Assembly: GCA_022824525.1 (NCBI GenBank)
Contig: JAJDZT010000082.1
Coordinates: 1 to 35,729, forward strand
DNA: 35,729 bases
Source of the DNA: Silicimonas sp.
Lineage (GTDB): Bacteria > Pseudomonadota > Alphaproteobacteria > Rhodobacterales > Rhodobacteraceae
Direction: 5' to 3'
Under the pieces are notes generated by a model. The model was not told the origin of the DNA, made no database searches, and was given only the letters and a program-made list of their open reading frames with translations. Of the stretch, positions 10,077-18,550 are shown piece after piece (position 1 is the stretch's first letter; every line of letters begins with the position of its first letter). Made by a program: the position numbers and the translations under genes.

Positions 10077-10856
10077 ATGCGGCTTGAGGATGAATATCTG
10101 CAGGTGCGAATGGCGGCGTCGGAGGCAGACCTGACGGCCGCGGCGCGCTTGCGCTACAGGGTTTTCGTTGAGGAATTGGGGGGTGATGGACCGCTGGTCG
10201 ACCATAGCGCCAAGCTCGAACGCGATGCCTTTGACCCTTACTACGATCACCTCGTACTCGTAGATACCCGTGTCGCCGATACGACCCTGAATCATGTGGT
10301 CGGCGTTTACCGTTTGCTTACGGACGCGCGTGCCAAAGACCACGGAGCTTTCTACTCTGAAGGCGAGTACGATCTGGCGAATCTGAAATTATCGGGACGT
10401 CGACTGCTGGAACTTGGTCGGTCCTGCGTTGATGGCGCGTACCGCGGCGGGGCTGCATTGCCGATGCTTTGGTCCGGCCTCGCCGACTATGTGCTGGAGC
10501 GCGAGGTTGAAGTGCTTTTCGGCGTGGCGAGCCTTCATGGAACGGACCTCGAGAAACTCGCCCTTCCGTTATCTCATCTCTATCATGGCTTCCTAGCTCC
10601 ACCCGAATTGCGAGTGCGTGTTCTCGAGGACGCTTACCAGAGCATGAACCTTGTTGCGCCCGACCAAATTGATCGAGTTGCTGCAATGCGTGGAGTTCCG
10701 GCACTCATCAAATCATATCTCCGGCTTGGTGGGTTCGTGGGGGACGGGGCCTATGTGGACCACGCCTTCAACACAACTGATGTTTGTCTGGTGATGGACA
10801 CCGAACGAATGAGCGTAGCAGCGCGCGCAAGGTATACGAACGGTCGAGCGGTATGA
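10077..10856 (+). CDS. olsB: L-ornithine N-alpha-acyltransferase (OlsB-like)
   Basis: OlsB attaches a 3-hydroxy-fatty acyl chain from acyl-ACP to the alpha-amine of ornithine, giving lyso-ornithine lipid. The 259-residue protein shows the OlsB/hemolysin-type GNAT pattern: LRYRVFVEELGGDG near residue 30, DHLVLVD, GVYRLL, LELGRSCVDGAYRGGAALPMLWSGL, and VLFGVASLHGTD. It is followed by olsA with an ATGA overlap at 10853-10856, the classic olsBA order, which strengthens both calls. Ornithine lipids are phosphorus-free membrane lipids that often increase under phosphate limitation; no Pho box was evident upstream. Confidence 0.9.
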   Translation: MRLEDEYLQVRMAASEADLTAAARLRYRVFVEELGGDGPLVDHSAKLERDAFDPYYDHLVLVDTRVADTTLNHVVGVYRLLTDARAKDHGAFYSEGEYDLANLKLSGRRLLELGRSCVDGAYRGGAALPMLWSGLADYVLEREVEVLFGVASLHGTDLEKLALPLSHLYHGFLAPPELRVRVLEDAYQSMNLVAPDQIDRVAAMRGVPALIKSYLRLGGFVGDGAYVDHAFNTTDVCLVMDTERMSVAARARYTNGRAV

Positions 10857-11674
10857 GCCCGACCTGGCGTTCCGAGGACGTGCCCGCCGCCATGCCAATC
10901 GGCTTGGCAGGACGCTTCCGCATATTTGTTCGCGGAGCTTTGATACTCATTGTCCTTTTGTTCGGAGTTTTGCTGACACTTCTGGTTCGGCCACTCGAAG
11001 TCATGCGCGACCGGCGCGGAAGACCTTGGACCGGGTGGATCACGGTCTGGGTATGCCGCCTCGCGCTACGCATCCTTGGTCTCAGGGTTGAGGCCGAGGG
11101 TGTCCCAATGCAAACCGAAGGCGTGATGGTTGCAAACCACAGCTCTTGGCTGGACATCTTCGTTTTGAACTCTGCGGCGCCGTTGTACTTCGTTTCAAAG
11201 TCGGAGGTCGCGGGCTGGCCGGGGATCGGGTGGCTCGCAAAGTTGACCGGAACAGCCTTCGTGCGTCGGGACGCAAGAGAGGCCGGACGGCAAACCGCTG
11301 TGCTGCAGGAAAGAATAACAGCTGGCCACCGGTTGCTGTTTTTTCCGGAAGGCACGTCTACCGACGGACAAAGGGTTCTATCATTCAAATCAACGCTTTT
11401 TGCGGCAGTGTTCGGTGTCGAAGCGCGGGAAGACATTTCCGTGCAGCCGGTTACGCTGGTCTACAAAACACCCAGGGACCATGATCCAAGATATTTTGGA
11501 TGGTGGGGTGATATGGATTTCGGACCACATCTGATGCGCATGTTGGCGCTGAGCGAAGGCGGAGGCGTCACGATCACGTGGCATGAACCACTCAAAGTGA
11601 ACGCGTTCAGCGACAGGAAAGCCTTGGCAAAGGAAGCTGAACAAGCGGTTCGGTCGGCCCATCCACAGGGTTAA
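10853..11674 (+). CDS. olsA: Lyso-ornithine lipid O-acyltransferase (OlsA, PlsC family)
   Basis: OlsA adds the second acyl chain to lyso-ornithine lipid; some homologues also act on lysophosphatidic acid. Starting at ATG 10853 the protein has 273 residues: a hydrophobic segment at about 28-46, the acyltransferase HX4D motif at 96-101 (NHSSWLD), a GWPGIGWLAK acceptor region, and FPEGTS at 164-169. Membrane attachment through the N-terminal segment is expected. The ATG overlaps the olsB stop, so translation is coupled. An upstream in-frame start at 10784 would overlap olsB by 70 bp and is unlikely. It ends 10 bp before the convergent ThiE-like gene. Confidence 0.92.
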   Translation: MSPTWRSEDVPAAMPIGLAGRFRIFVRGALILIVLLFGVLLTLLVRPLEVMRDRRGRPWTGWITVWVCRLALRILGLRVEAEGVPMQTEGVMVANHSSWLDIFVLNSAAPLYFVSKSEVAGWPGIGWLAKLTGTAFVRRDAREAGRQTAVLQERITAGHRLLFFPEGTSTDGQRVLSFKSTLFAAVFGVEAREDISVQPVTLVYKTPRDHDPRYFGWWGDMDFGPHLMRMLALSEGGGVTITWHEPLKVNAFSDRKALAKEAEQAVRSAHPQG

Positions 11675-11684
11675 ACGGACAAAG

Positions 11685-12305
11685 TCAAGAAAGCGGCGCA
11701 ATAAGCCGACCAAGGGCGGTCGACGCGTTGTCCTCGCGCCAGATTTCTTCACCGACGGCAAAAAAATCGGTTACCTGCGCCAATGCCTCCACCACCGTTG
11801 GCGTGAGATGCCCCTCAGCCACGATTGGCACTTCGATCATCTCCGACCACCATGCGAACAAGTCGCGATCCGCTTTCTCACCGTCGCCGAGGCCGCTATC
11901 GCCGACCGGGCCGAACGCCACATAATCGGCACCGGCTTCACCTGCATTCATACCGTCGTGGCGTGACGTCCCGCAAAACGCACCGACGATGGCGTCTTTT
12001 CCGAGCGTCTTTCGGGCGCTGCGAATGCTTCGCGCACCGTCCAATAGATGGACCCCGTCCAGGCCGAGGCGTTCCGAAAGAGCGACATGGGTATCAATTA
12101 CGACGGCAACGTCGCGTTCGTGTGCCACCTCGCGCACCGCATCGGAAGCGCGCGACAGCTTGTCTTCGTCCTGGCTTGCCAAAGCCAGTCGCAAGCATGC
12201 GATGTCATGATCGTCCAGAACTTCTGAGAGACGGCTGGGAAAGCTCGAAAGCTCAAAATCAGGCGGCGTTACCAGATAAATCTGCGGTCGTTCTGCGCCG
12301 TCCAT
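11685..12305 (-). CDS. ThiE/TenI-like phosphate-barrel protein, possible thiamine phosphate synthase
   Basis: A 206-residue TIM-barrel protein of the thiamine monophosphate synthase superfamily. It shows IYLVTPP at the start, DGVHLLDG, an SRHDGMNAGEAGADYVAFGPVG segment matching the ThiE 'S.H...EA..AGADYVxxGP' pattern, and a glycine-containing end (VPIVAEGHLTP, DFFAVGEEIW). The usual GQ-x-D run after the GxHL motif is missing (GVHLLDG instead) and the C-terminal SG loop is atypical, so true synthase activity is uncertain. No other thi genes are adjacent, and no TPP riboswitch precedes it. The start is supported by AAGGAG about 17 bp and GGAAGG about 9 bp upstream. Confidence 0.75.
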   Translation of the reverse strand: MDGAERPQIYLVTPPDFELSSFPSRLSEVLDDHDIACLRLALASQDEDKLSRASDAVREVAHERDVAVVIDTHVALSERLGLDGVHLLDGARSIRSARKTLGKDAIVGAFCGTSRHDGMNAGEAGADYVAFGPVGDSGLGDGEKADRDLFAWWSEMIEVPIVAEGHLTPTVVEALAQVTDFFAVGEEIWREDNASTALGRLIAPLS

Positions 12306-12463
12306 TGAGTGCCCTTCCTCTCCTTGCGTACGGCTATAGCGCCACAGCGCGGCGGGGAAAAGGTTTTTGATCTGATAGGGTTATCCCATCGCGAATGTGA
12401 CCGACCAGGGCTGTCTGCACGCGGTCTTCAGGTGAGCGCCACAGTTTTGCCACATTATTTTGG

Positions 12464-12488
12464 TTAATACTTGGTTAGTGTTGTTAAG
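12464..12488. promoter_or_regulatory. Possible CtrA-like site
   Basis: TTAA (12464-12467), a 7-nt spacer and TTAG (12475-12478), followed by another TTAA at 12484-12487. The CtrA consensus is TTAA-N7-TTAA, so the second half-site has one mismatch. It lies in an AT-rich stretch 16-40 bp before the ATG of a 51-residue gene. A regulatory role is inference. Confidence 0.25.
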
Positions 12489-12503
12489 TTGTGAGTGTGT
12501 GAG

Positions 12504-12659
12504 ATGGCTGTATCAAAGCCGACAAAGACCGATCCTTCCCTTCAAAAGGCAGAAGAAGTTGAACGCGCGCTGAAGCTTGCCGCGCTCAAGTCGCTGCGCG
12601 AATTCCGAAAGCAGCGTTTGGCCTCGCGCCAGCTTCCCTGTCAGCCGCGCGCGGCCTGA
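12504..12659 (+). CDS. Small basic protein, 51 residues, unknown
   Basis: An ORF from ATG 12504 to TGA 12657-12659. The product starts MAVSKPTKTDPSLQKAEEVE and continues as a Lys/Arg-rich amphipathic helix (RALKLAALKSLREFRKQRLA), ending with a short Cys/Pro-containing tail. An AT-rich promoter-like region precedes it and GTGAG lies at 12495-12499. It sits in the gap between the ThiE-like gene and the thioesterase gene, whose stop is 4 bp away on the other strand. The composition suggests a nucleic-acid- or membrane-associated small protein, but I recognise no family. Confidence 0.5.
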   Translation: MAVSKPTKTDPSLQKAEEVERALKLAALKSLREFRKQRLASRQLPCQPRAA

Positions 12660-12663
12660 CAGC

Positions 12664-13095
12664 TCAGGACCGCGGTCTGGAATAGGTCAGCGTCGCTCTT
12701 GCGACAACGGCCTCTGAACCATCGCTTTTGATGGAGACATCCCCAACTGCCAGACCGCGCCCGACTTTGAGAAGAGAGACGTAGGCACGCAAATCTCTTC
12801 CTGCATCGGGTTTTCGCATGAAATCGATAGAGGCGTTGGTCGTCACGGCCAGCGCCTCTTCGCCAACATGGGCAATGATTGCGAGATAGACAGCACAGTC
12901 CGCCAGGGAAAACATGGTTGGGCCGGATACTGTCCCGCCTGGCCTAAGGTGCCTTTCCCCGGGCGATAAATTCAAGATCAGTCGCATCGGGGCAATTTCG
13001 GTCACCTCGAAGTCGTCTTTGACCTGGGGAAACTCACGGGCAAGAAAGTCGTGAAGTTGCGGAATGGTAAGTAGAGGCTGCAGAGTCTTGGTCAT
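12664..13095 (-). CDS. PaaI-type hotdog-fold thioesterase
   Basis: A 143-residue protein starting at the ATG read from 13095 (MTKTLQPLLTIPQLHDFLAREFP), with AAGGA upstream on the minus strand. The hotdog core is visible: LRPGGTVSGPTMFSLADCAVYLAI (central helix with the catalytic Asp expected in PaaI-type enzymes), AVTTNASIDFMRKPDAGRDL, and VGDVSIKSDGSEAVVARATLTYS. Such proteins hydrolyse aryl- or acyl-CoA thioesters in the cytoplasm. A longer reading frame exists upstream but overlaps the divergent DUF1801 gene and lacks family similarity. The substrate is unknown. Confidence 0.88.
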   Translation of the reverse strand: MTKTLQPLLTIPQLHDFLAREFPQVKDDFEVTEIAPMRLILNLSPGERHLRPGGTVSGPTMFSLADCAVYLAIIAHVGEEALAVTTNASIDFMRKPDAGRDLRAYVSLLKVGRGLAVGDVSIKSDGSEAVVARATLTYSRPRS

Positions 13096-13130
13096 GACGC
13101 TATCCTTGGCGGAGACCGGGGAGCGCCGCA

Positions 13131-13517
13131 ATGACCGATCCACTCGCTTCGATCCGACCAGATAAGAGAGAAGAGGCAAAGCGTCTTGATGGCATCTTCC
13201 GGGAAGTGACCGGCTGGAAACCAAAACTGTGGCGTTCTGCGGTCGGATACGGGGAGTATCATTATCGTACAAAGTCCGGCGTGGAAGGCGACTTTCTGGC
13301 GACTGGCTTCAACATGCGGGCACGCGATATCTCACTGCACATCCTTCCGGGCTATTCGGATTTTCCCGAGATCGCCGCGCGCCTTGGACCTCACAAGCGC
13401 GGCAAAAGTTGTTGGTACATTAAAAGTCTGAACGCCGTGGATCAGGGAGCCTTGAAAGAACTGATCGCTGCAGGTTTGCAGGACCTGTCAGAGTTCGCCG
13501 AGATAAAACCGACCTGA
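13131..13517 (+). CDS. DUF1801 domain protein
   Basis: A 128-residue cytoplasmic protein. The layout fits DUF1801 (YdhG-like fold): a helical N-terminus (PDKREEAKRLDGIFREVTGW), WRSAVGYGEYHYRT, SLHILPGYSDFP, and a C-terminal GKSCWYIKSLNAVD segment with a helical end. Some DUF1801 proteins have been linked to iron handling, but this subgroup is uncharacterised. The ATG follows GGGGAG. Its start is 35 bp from the divergent thioesterase start, so a shared control region is possible. It is convergent with the M32 peptidase, with stops 2 bp apart. Confidence 0.85.
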   Translation: MTDPLASIRPDKREEAKRLDGIFREVTGWKPKLWRSAVGYGEYHYRTKSGVEGDFLATGFNMRARDISLHILPGYSDFPEIAARLGPHKRGKSCWYIKSLNAVDQGALKELIAAGLQDLSEFAEIKPT

Positions 13518-13519
13518 TC

Positions 13520-14992
13520 TCATACTCCGTAGATATCTCCGAACTTGGCATCGAGGTAATCGAGGAGCGGGCCTTCTGACGGTGCAAGGCCTGTGGCACG
13601 CTCGATCAGGTCTTTGGGTTCGTAAAGCCCTCCAAAGCGCTGCACCTTTTCGCGCAACCAGTCTGTCGCGGCAGAGGTGTCGCTGCGTGCCAGATCGCGG
13701 TCGAGGTCAGGCACATCCCGTCTGAGTGCTGCATGAAGACATCCGGCATAAACGTTGCCAAGCGTGTATGTCGGGAAGTATCCGAACAGGGCCTCGGACC
13801 AGTGGACATCCTGCAGAACGCCGTTAGCAGGTGTGTCGACCTTCAACCCGAAGTCACTCTCGAACCGTGCGTTCCATGCCTCTGGAAGATCTGGAACCTC
13901 AAGTCGTCCGGCAATCAAATCGCGCTCCAGATCGAAGCGGAGTGCGATGTGAAGGTTGTAGTGCACCTCGTCGGCTTCCGTTCTGATATGTCCCGCGGCG
14001 CATCTATTGGTGACGGCATAGAACGTCTCGGCATCCCCGATGCCGAAATCCCCGAACGTGTCGGTCATGCGCTGAAAAAGCCAACTGGAGAATGCGCGGC
14101 TTCGCCCAAGCTGGTTCTCGTAGATGCGGCTCTGACTTTCATGAACACCCATCGACACGCCGCGACCGAGGGGCGTCAATAGATAGGCTGTGTCGATGTT
14201 TTGCTCGTAGCACCCGTGCCCAACCTCGTGGATGGTCGAGTAGAAACAGTTGAATGGATCGTCTGGCATCGTGCGCGTGGTGATCCGCACATCCAGCCCT
14301 GAGCCGGAGGAGAACGGGTGAACCGCCTTGTCGATGCGGCCATGTTCGGTGTTGTAGCCAAACGCGCGTGCGAGTTCGGCTGAGAGCGCAAGCTGTCCGT
14401 CTTCCGAGAACGTGGTGCCAAGGGTCGGGACAGTGCGTTCCGATCCCATGACCCGCTCCCTCAAGGCCACGAGTCGCGGTCGAAGGGCATTGAACATGGC
14501 TTCCAACTCGCCCTCGGTGATGCCCGGCTCATAGTCGTCGGCCAGCGCGTCATAGAGATTGCCACCATCGGCAAGGGCCGCCGCTTTTTCTCTGGAAAGG
14601 TCGAGGACTTCAGTGAGCTTCGGGGCAAAAAGCGCGAAGTCGTTGGTCGCCCGAGCCTCTGCCCAGACGCGATGCGCAAGGGACGTGGTGCGCGCAAGTG
14701 CGGCCGAGAGCGCTTCGGGCACGCGCTGCGTGCGCTCGAATCTTCGGTGTATCTTCTCAACCTGGCGTTTTCCGGCGTCATCCTCAGGCACTGCCTGTTC
14801 CAACCATTCTCCGATGCGCGGGTCTGTTCGACGGCGGTGCAGCACACTGTCCAGCGCCGCCATCTCCTCCGCTCGTTGTTCGGCGGCTCCGGCGGGCATA
14901 ACGGTCTCCTGATCCCAGCCAAGGCGGCCCATGATTTGGCCCAATGCCTCTGTCTCACGTTGGTACGCCATCAGTTCTTCGAATGCGGTCAT
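13520..14992 (-). CDS. Carboxypeptidase M32 (Taq carboxypeptidase family)
   Basis: A 490-residue metallo-carboxypeptidase of normal M32 length. The zinc-binding HEVGH is at residues 255-259 and is followed by MGVHESQSRIYENQLGRS, which supplies the third (Glu) ligand. Other landmarks are GWDQETVMPAGAAEQRAEEMA near the N-terminus, HPFSSG..DVRITTR, and LFGYFPTYTLGNVYAGC near the C-terminus. It is cytoplasmic, with no signal peptide, and removes C-terminal residues from peptides. It starts 3 bp after the stop of ctaA on the same strand, so the two are probably co-transcribed, although their functions are not obviously linked. Confidence 0.95.
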   Translation of the reverse strand: MTAFEELMAYQRETEALGQIMGRLGWDQETVMPAGAAEQRAEEMAALDSVLHRRRTDPRIGEWLEQAVPEDDAGKRQVEKIHRRFERTQRVPEALSAALARTTSLAHRVWAEARATNDFALFAPKLTEVLDLSREKAAALADGGNLYDALADDYEPGITEGELEAMFNALRPRLVALRERVMGSERTVPTLGTTFSEDGQLALSAELARAFGYNTEHGRIDKAVHPFSSGSGLDVRITTRTMPDDPFNCFYSTIHEVGHGCYEQNIDTAYLLTPLGRGVSMGVHESQSRIYENQLGRSRAFSSWLFQRMTDTFGDFGIGDAETFYAVTNRCAAGHIRTEADEVHYNLHIALRFDLERDLIAGRLEVPDLPEAWNARFESDFGLKVDTPANGVLQDVHWSEALFGYFPTYTLGNVYAGCLHAALRRDVPDLDRDLARSDTSAATDWLREKVQRFGGLYEPKDLIERATGLAPSEGPLLDYLDAKFGDIYGV

Positions 14993-14995
14993 CGG

Positions 14996-16138
14996 TCAGC
15001 CTCGGACGGATTGGGCGATTGGGTACTGCGCGAGAAAACGGGCGCGAAGGATAAGAGTTATGAGCAGAACCGCGCCGAACTGGTGCAGGATCGCAAGGTG
15101 CCAGGGGGCGACGTAAAGTACGGTCGCGATGCCCAGCACCATTTGCAGGAGCATCATGGCCATTACAGCCGTAAAGGCGGTCTTGGTACGTTCGTTGGCG
15201 GATCGCCGGGCGCGAAGCCAGACAACGATACCAAAAACGAACAACAGATAACCGGCGGTTCGGTGCATGAACTGGACGAGCCCGGCATCCTCAAAGAAAT
15301 TCCGCCAGACAGGTTCAAGCGACAATGGTTCCGGTGGAAGCCAATACCCACCCATAAGCGGCCAGTCGTTGTAACTGCGTCCTGCATCGATCCCGGCGAC
15401 CAAAGCGCCGAGAAGGATTTGAAGAAATGCAAAATGCAGAAGGCCCGTTCCCATGGAGAAGAGTTTACCATCACGGTTTCGTCGAGCTTGCAGCAGGTCG
15501 GCCTCGCTGCGCCCAAGTTTGAAAATACACCATGCAAGAAGCCCGAGGATGACAAAGGCGAGGCCCAGATGCGTGGCGAGACGGTACGAGGCGACGTCCA
15601 GCATCGTGCCCGTCAGTCCGGACGATACCATCCACCATCCAATGGCGCCTTGAATGCCTCCAAGAACGCCGGGGACAAGGAGCCGACCCGTCCAACCCGT
15701 CGGGATTTTGCGGGTGACGAGGAAGAACAGGAAGCCGATGGCCCAAACCAGTCCAATCACGCGACCAAGTTGTCGGTGGCCCCATTCCCACCAGAAAATG
15801 ACCTTGAACTCTTGCAACGTCATTCCCTGGTTTTGAAGCTGATACTCCGGAATTTGTTTGTACTTTTCGAACTCCGCATCCCAATCCGCCGCTGAGAGCG
15901 GGGGGAGGGCGCCAGTGACCGGCTGCCACTCGGTGATCGACAGGCCGCTGTCGGTAAGTCGTGTCAGGCCACCTACGGCGATCATGACAACGACCATGGC
16001 AAAGAGGATCATGAGCCACACGCGTATGGCACCGCGTGCGCCGCGCCGCGCGGCCTTGTCAATCACGCCGGTCGTGGGTGTGCTTCGGGGTGGCTCTGCC
16101 TCGCCGACTTCTTCAAATATGCTGCGTTTGCCGCTCAT
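14996..16138 (-). CDS. ctaA: Heme A synthase (COX15/CtaA, type 2)
   Basis: This enzyme oxidises the C8 methyl of heme O to the formyl group of heme A, the cofactor of aa3-type cytochrome oxidase. It has 380 residues, with about eight transmembrane segments and a cytoplasmic N-terminal extension of about 35 residues. Conserved histidines are seen in WEWGHRQLGRVIG, THLGLAFVILG, QFMHRTAGYLL and AILHQFGAVL. The segment GGLTRLTDSGLSITEWQPVTGALPP is diagnostic. The extracytoplasmic cysteine pairs of Bacillus-type CtaA are absent, as in the alphaproteobacterial and mitochondrial type 2. It is upstream of the M32 peptidase gene on the same strand. Confidence 0.97.
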   Translation of the reverse strand: MSGKRSIFEEVGEAEPPRSTPTTGVIDKAARRGARGAIRVWLMILFAMVVVMIAVGGLTRLTDSGLSITEWQPVTGALPPLSAADWDAEFEKYKQIPEYQLQNQGMTLQEFKVIFWWEWGHRQLGRVIGLVWAIGFLFFLVTRKIPTGWTGRLLVPGVLGGIQGAIGWWMVSSGLTGTMLDVASYRLATHLGLAFVILGLLAWCIFKLGRSEADLLQARRNRDGKLFSMGTGLLHFAFLQILLGALVAGIDAGRSYNDWPLMGGYWLPPEPLSLEPVWRNFFEDAGLVQFMHRTAGYLLFVFGIVVWLRARRSANERTKTAFTAVMAMMLLQMVLGIATVLYVAPWHLAILHQFGAVLLITLILRARFLAQYPIAQSVRG

Positions 16139-16194
16139 CGCGTCCCGTCCTCAAGCTTTCGCGGAACTTAAGGTCGGGGTGGGCAACCGTCCAG

Positions 16195-16929
16195 TCACTC
16201 ACCACGTTCTTTCCAGCGGACCATCTGTCGCAGAACACCGTGGAGCATCTGCACGTCGGCCCGCGTGAGCGGCATTCGGGACCAGAGATTGCGAAGAACT
16301 GTTTTCATGCCCTCCGCCTTCTCAGGTGGGAAGAAGAATCCCGCGGTCTCCAGGCGGTCCTCGTAATGCTCGGCCAGTTTTTCGATCTCTATGCCAGACG
16401 CCATTTCGGTTCCGGCGAGTGCGGTTTCAACGTTGGTCACATCCGCTGTGGCGCGTCGCCATTCATAGGCCGTCAGCAGCACGCATTGTGCCAGGTTGAG
16501 CGATGGAAACTCTGGGTTCACGGGTACCGATATGATGGCATTTGCGCGCGCAATGTCGTCGTTCTCAAGACCCGCGCGCTCCGGTCCAAACAAGACAGCG
16601 ACCCGCTCTCCACCGGCGATACGCTTGGCTGCTTCTTGCATGGCAGCCTCGGGAGCGTAGACGTCTTTCGTCAGATCGCGCGATCGCGCAGTGGTCGCGA
16701 AAACGAAATGTGTTTCGCCAAGCGCCTCTGCCGTGCTTTCCGACAACTGGGCCTCGTCAAGAAGTCTTCCGGCGCCGCTCGCCATTGCCACGGCCTTCTG
16801 GTTGGGCCAGCCGTCACGCGGCGCCACGATCGACATGCGGTCGAGACCGAAGTTCCACATGGCGCGCGCGGCCGCACCGATGTTTTCGCCCATCTGGGGG
16901 CGCACAAGTACGAAGCTCGGTTGTGTCAT
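16195..16929 (-). CDS. trmJ: tRNA (Cm32/Um32) 2'-O-methyltransferase
   Basis: A 244-residue SPOUT-class SAM-dependent methyltransferase. TrmJ methylates the ribose of nucleotide 32 in several tRNAs. Landmarks are PSFVLVRPQMGENIGAAARAM near the start, FGLDRMSIVAPRDGWP, then RVAVLFGPERAGLENDDIARA and ISVPVNPEFPSLNLAQCVLLTAYEW, which form the knotted SAM site. A C-terminal helical extension (FFPPEKAEGMKTVLRNLW and a final MLHGVLRQMVRWKE) is typical of TrmJ rather than TrmH. Its start overlaps the end of the lipoprotein gene by 4 bp, indicating one transcription unit. Confidence 0.95.
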   Translation of the reverse strand: MTQPSFVLVRPQMGENIGAAARAMWNFGLDRMSIVAPRDGWPNQKAVAMASGAGRLLDEAQLSESTAEALGETHFVFATTARSRDLTKDVYAPEAAMQEAAKRIAGGERVAVLFGPERAGLENDDIARANAIISVPVNPEFPSLNLAQCVLLTAYEWRRATADVTNVETALAGTEMASGIEIEKLAEHYEDRLETAGFFFPPEKAEGMKTVLRNLWSRMPLTRADVQMLHGVLRQMVRWKERGE

Positions 16930-17372
16930 CCGTTCAGAAAAACTTCGAGCGTTACCAACTCGGTCAGTGGCGCTTCGAGAAGCCGAAGTGCAGCCAGAGA
17001 AATCCGGCTCGAGCCACCCTCGATTGGTCGAAGGTCCACTTGCACAGTGCGTCCCGTTTCCGGGTTCCGGATGCGGCCAGTTGTCGGCTGGCTGACCAGC
17101 GGTGTTTCTAACCAGAAGCCCGGCTGCCCCGCATCTCCGAGCGAAGCCACCGTCGTACCAAGAGCGTTGCCCCCGGTGTTGGTGACAGCCGCCTCTTCAC
17201 GTTGTTCCGCCGTGGTGGTGTCAAACTCCTCGACTGTGCGCGCATCCTCATCAGGCAGCGCCAAACCGGTTGCACTGTCGATTGACGGTGGAGCCGAGGT
17301 GTCCGGTCCGGGTTGCAGCACCAGCGGTGTACAGGCTGTCGTCAGCAAAAGGGCAAGGATCGCAATACGCAT
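16926..17372 (-). CDS. Probable lipoprotein, unknown function
   Basis: A 148-residue protein with a signal peptide ending in a lipobox (LLLTTAC, lipid-modified Cys at about position 14). It continues with a Pro/Ser/Asp/Glu-rich disordered stretch (about 18-70) and a small C-terminal domain containing LGTTVASLGDAGQPGFWLETPLV, GRIRNPETGRTVQVDLRPIEG and a helical end. The LGTTVASLGD...PGFWLETPLV segment looks conserved in Rhodobacteraceae. It is the first gene of a unit with trmJ and is divergent from moaA with an 86-bp gap. The expected site is the outer membrane or periplasm. The function is not known. Confidence 0.85.
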   Translation of the reverse strand: MRIAILALLLTTACTPLVLQPGPDTSAPPSIDSATGLALPDEDARTVEEFDTTTAEQREEAAVTNTGGNALGTTVASLGDAGQPGFWLETPLVSQPTTGRIRNPETGRTVQVDLRPIEGGSSRISLAALRLLEAPLTELVTLEVFLNG

Positions 17373-17458
17373 GTGCCTTACCTAAACGGCCCGCCCGGTT
17401 TCGGCAACGGTGGACAAGACTTGCGGAGGATAACCGCGCACCCTAGTCTCTTCTGACG

Positions 17459-18466
17459 ATGACTGTGCCACTGCTCATAGATCCCTTTGCCCGTCCGATC
17501 AGCTATCTGCGCGTTTCGGTGACGGATCGGTGTGATTTCCGCTGTGTCTATTGCATGGCGGAAAACATGACGTTCCTTCCGAAAAAGGAACTCCTGACGC
17601 TGGAAGAGCTGGATCGCATGTGCTCGGCATTCGTCCGGATGGGTGTTGAAAAGCTTCGAATCACGGGTGGCGAGCCACTGGTCCGCCGCGATATCATGAC
17701 GTTCTTCCACTCCATGACGCGGCATCTGGACAGCGGAGCGCTTCAGGAGCTGACGTTGACGACCAACGGATCGCAACTCGCGCGGTTTGCAGACGAACTG
17801 GTTTCGGCGGGCGTGAAGCGGATCAATGTGTCGCTCGATACGCTGGACGAGGAAAAGTTCGCCCGTGTGACGCGCTGGGGGCGCTTGCCACAGGTATTGA
17901 ACGGCCTTGATGCCGCGCAGAAGGCGGGACTGCGGATCAAGATCAACACGGTCGCGCTCAAGGGCTTCAACGAAGACGAGCTCTTCAAACTCACCGAGTG
18001 GTGCGCGAGCCGCGACATGGACCTGACGTTCATCGAGGTCATGCCCATGGGCGATCTTGGCGGAGAGGACCGGGTCGGACAGTACTGGAGCCTCAAGGAT
18101 TTGCGTGGGCAATTGGCAGAGCACTACACTCTGACCGACCTTGACCACCGCACAGGTGGACCCGCGCGCTATGTGCAACTGGATGAAACGGGTCAACAGG
18201 TCGGCTTCATCACCCCACTTACGCATAATTTCTGTGAAAGCTGTAACCGGGTTAGGCTGACCTGCACGGGTGAATTGTTCATGTGCCTCGGGCAGGAGGA
18301 TAACGCGGATTTGCGGACACCGCTTCGTGCCTCGGAAGCCGATGACTTGCTTGAAGACGCCATTCGTGCAGCCATTGCTCGGAAGCCCAAAGGGCACGAT
18401 TTCGATTATTCGCGTCAACGTGCAGATGGCCAGGTTTCCCGACACATGAGCCACACAGGCGGCTGA
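17459..18466 (+). CDS. moaA: GTP 3',8-cyclase, molybdenum cofactor synthesis
   Basis: A radical-SAM enzyme that, with MoaC, converts GTP to cyclic pyranopterin monophosphate. The N-terminal cluster motif is C25-x3-C29-x2-C32 ([11 protein letters not shown]). The C-terminal second [4Fe-4S] cluster has [19 protein letters not shown], and the protein ends in the double glycine HTGG that is essential in characterised MoaA. Other landmarks are [28 protein letters not shown] and FIEVMPMG. The length of 335 residues is normal. No other moa genes adjoin it, so it appears as a single gene, divergent from the lipoprotein-trmJ unit. Confidence 0.97.
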   Translation: MTVPLLIDPFARPISYLRVSVTDRCDFRCVYCMAENMTFLPKKELLTLEELDRMCSAFVRMGVEKLRITGGEPLVRRDIMTFFHSMTRHLDSGALQELTLTTNGSQLARFADELVSAGVKRINVSLDTLDEEKFARVTRWGRLPQVLNGLDAAQKAGLRIKINTVALKGFNEDELFKLTEWCASRDMDLTFIEVMPMGDLGGEDRVGQYWSLKDLRGQLAEHYTLTDLDHRTGGPARYVQLDETGQQVGFITPLTHNFCESCNRVRLTCTGELFMCLGQEDNADLRTPLRASEADDLLEDAIRAAIARKPKGHDFDYSRQRADGQVSRHMSHTGG

Positions 18467-18550
18467 AGGCCCCGTTTCAGCCTCATTCTCGGCATGCTTC
18501 TATGAATTTGTTCCGCCCAGAGGAGGGGCGTGAACAAAGGAGCGCGTCCT

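Noticed and set aside
12306..12480. TPP riboswitch upstream of the ThiE-like gene
   Set aside because: The conserved CUGAGA and ACCUGAUCUGG-type elements are not present on the minus strand.
14672..15895. A 407-codon plus-strand frame opposite ctaA and the M32 peptidase
   Set aside because: It spans two well-supported genes on the other strand, and its translation is highly charged and low in hydrophobic order, as expected for a shadow frame.
17378..18454. A 358-codon frame antisense to moaA
   Set aside because: It arises from the high GC content of moaA; the product has no recognisable domain, while moaA is unambiguous.
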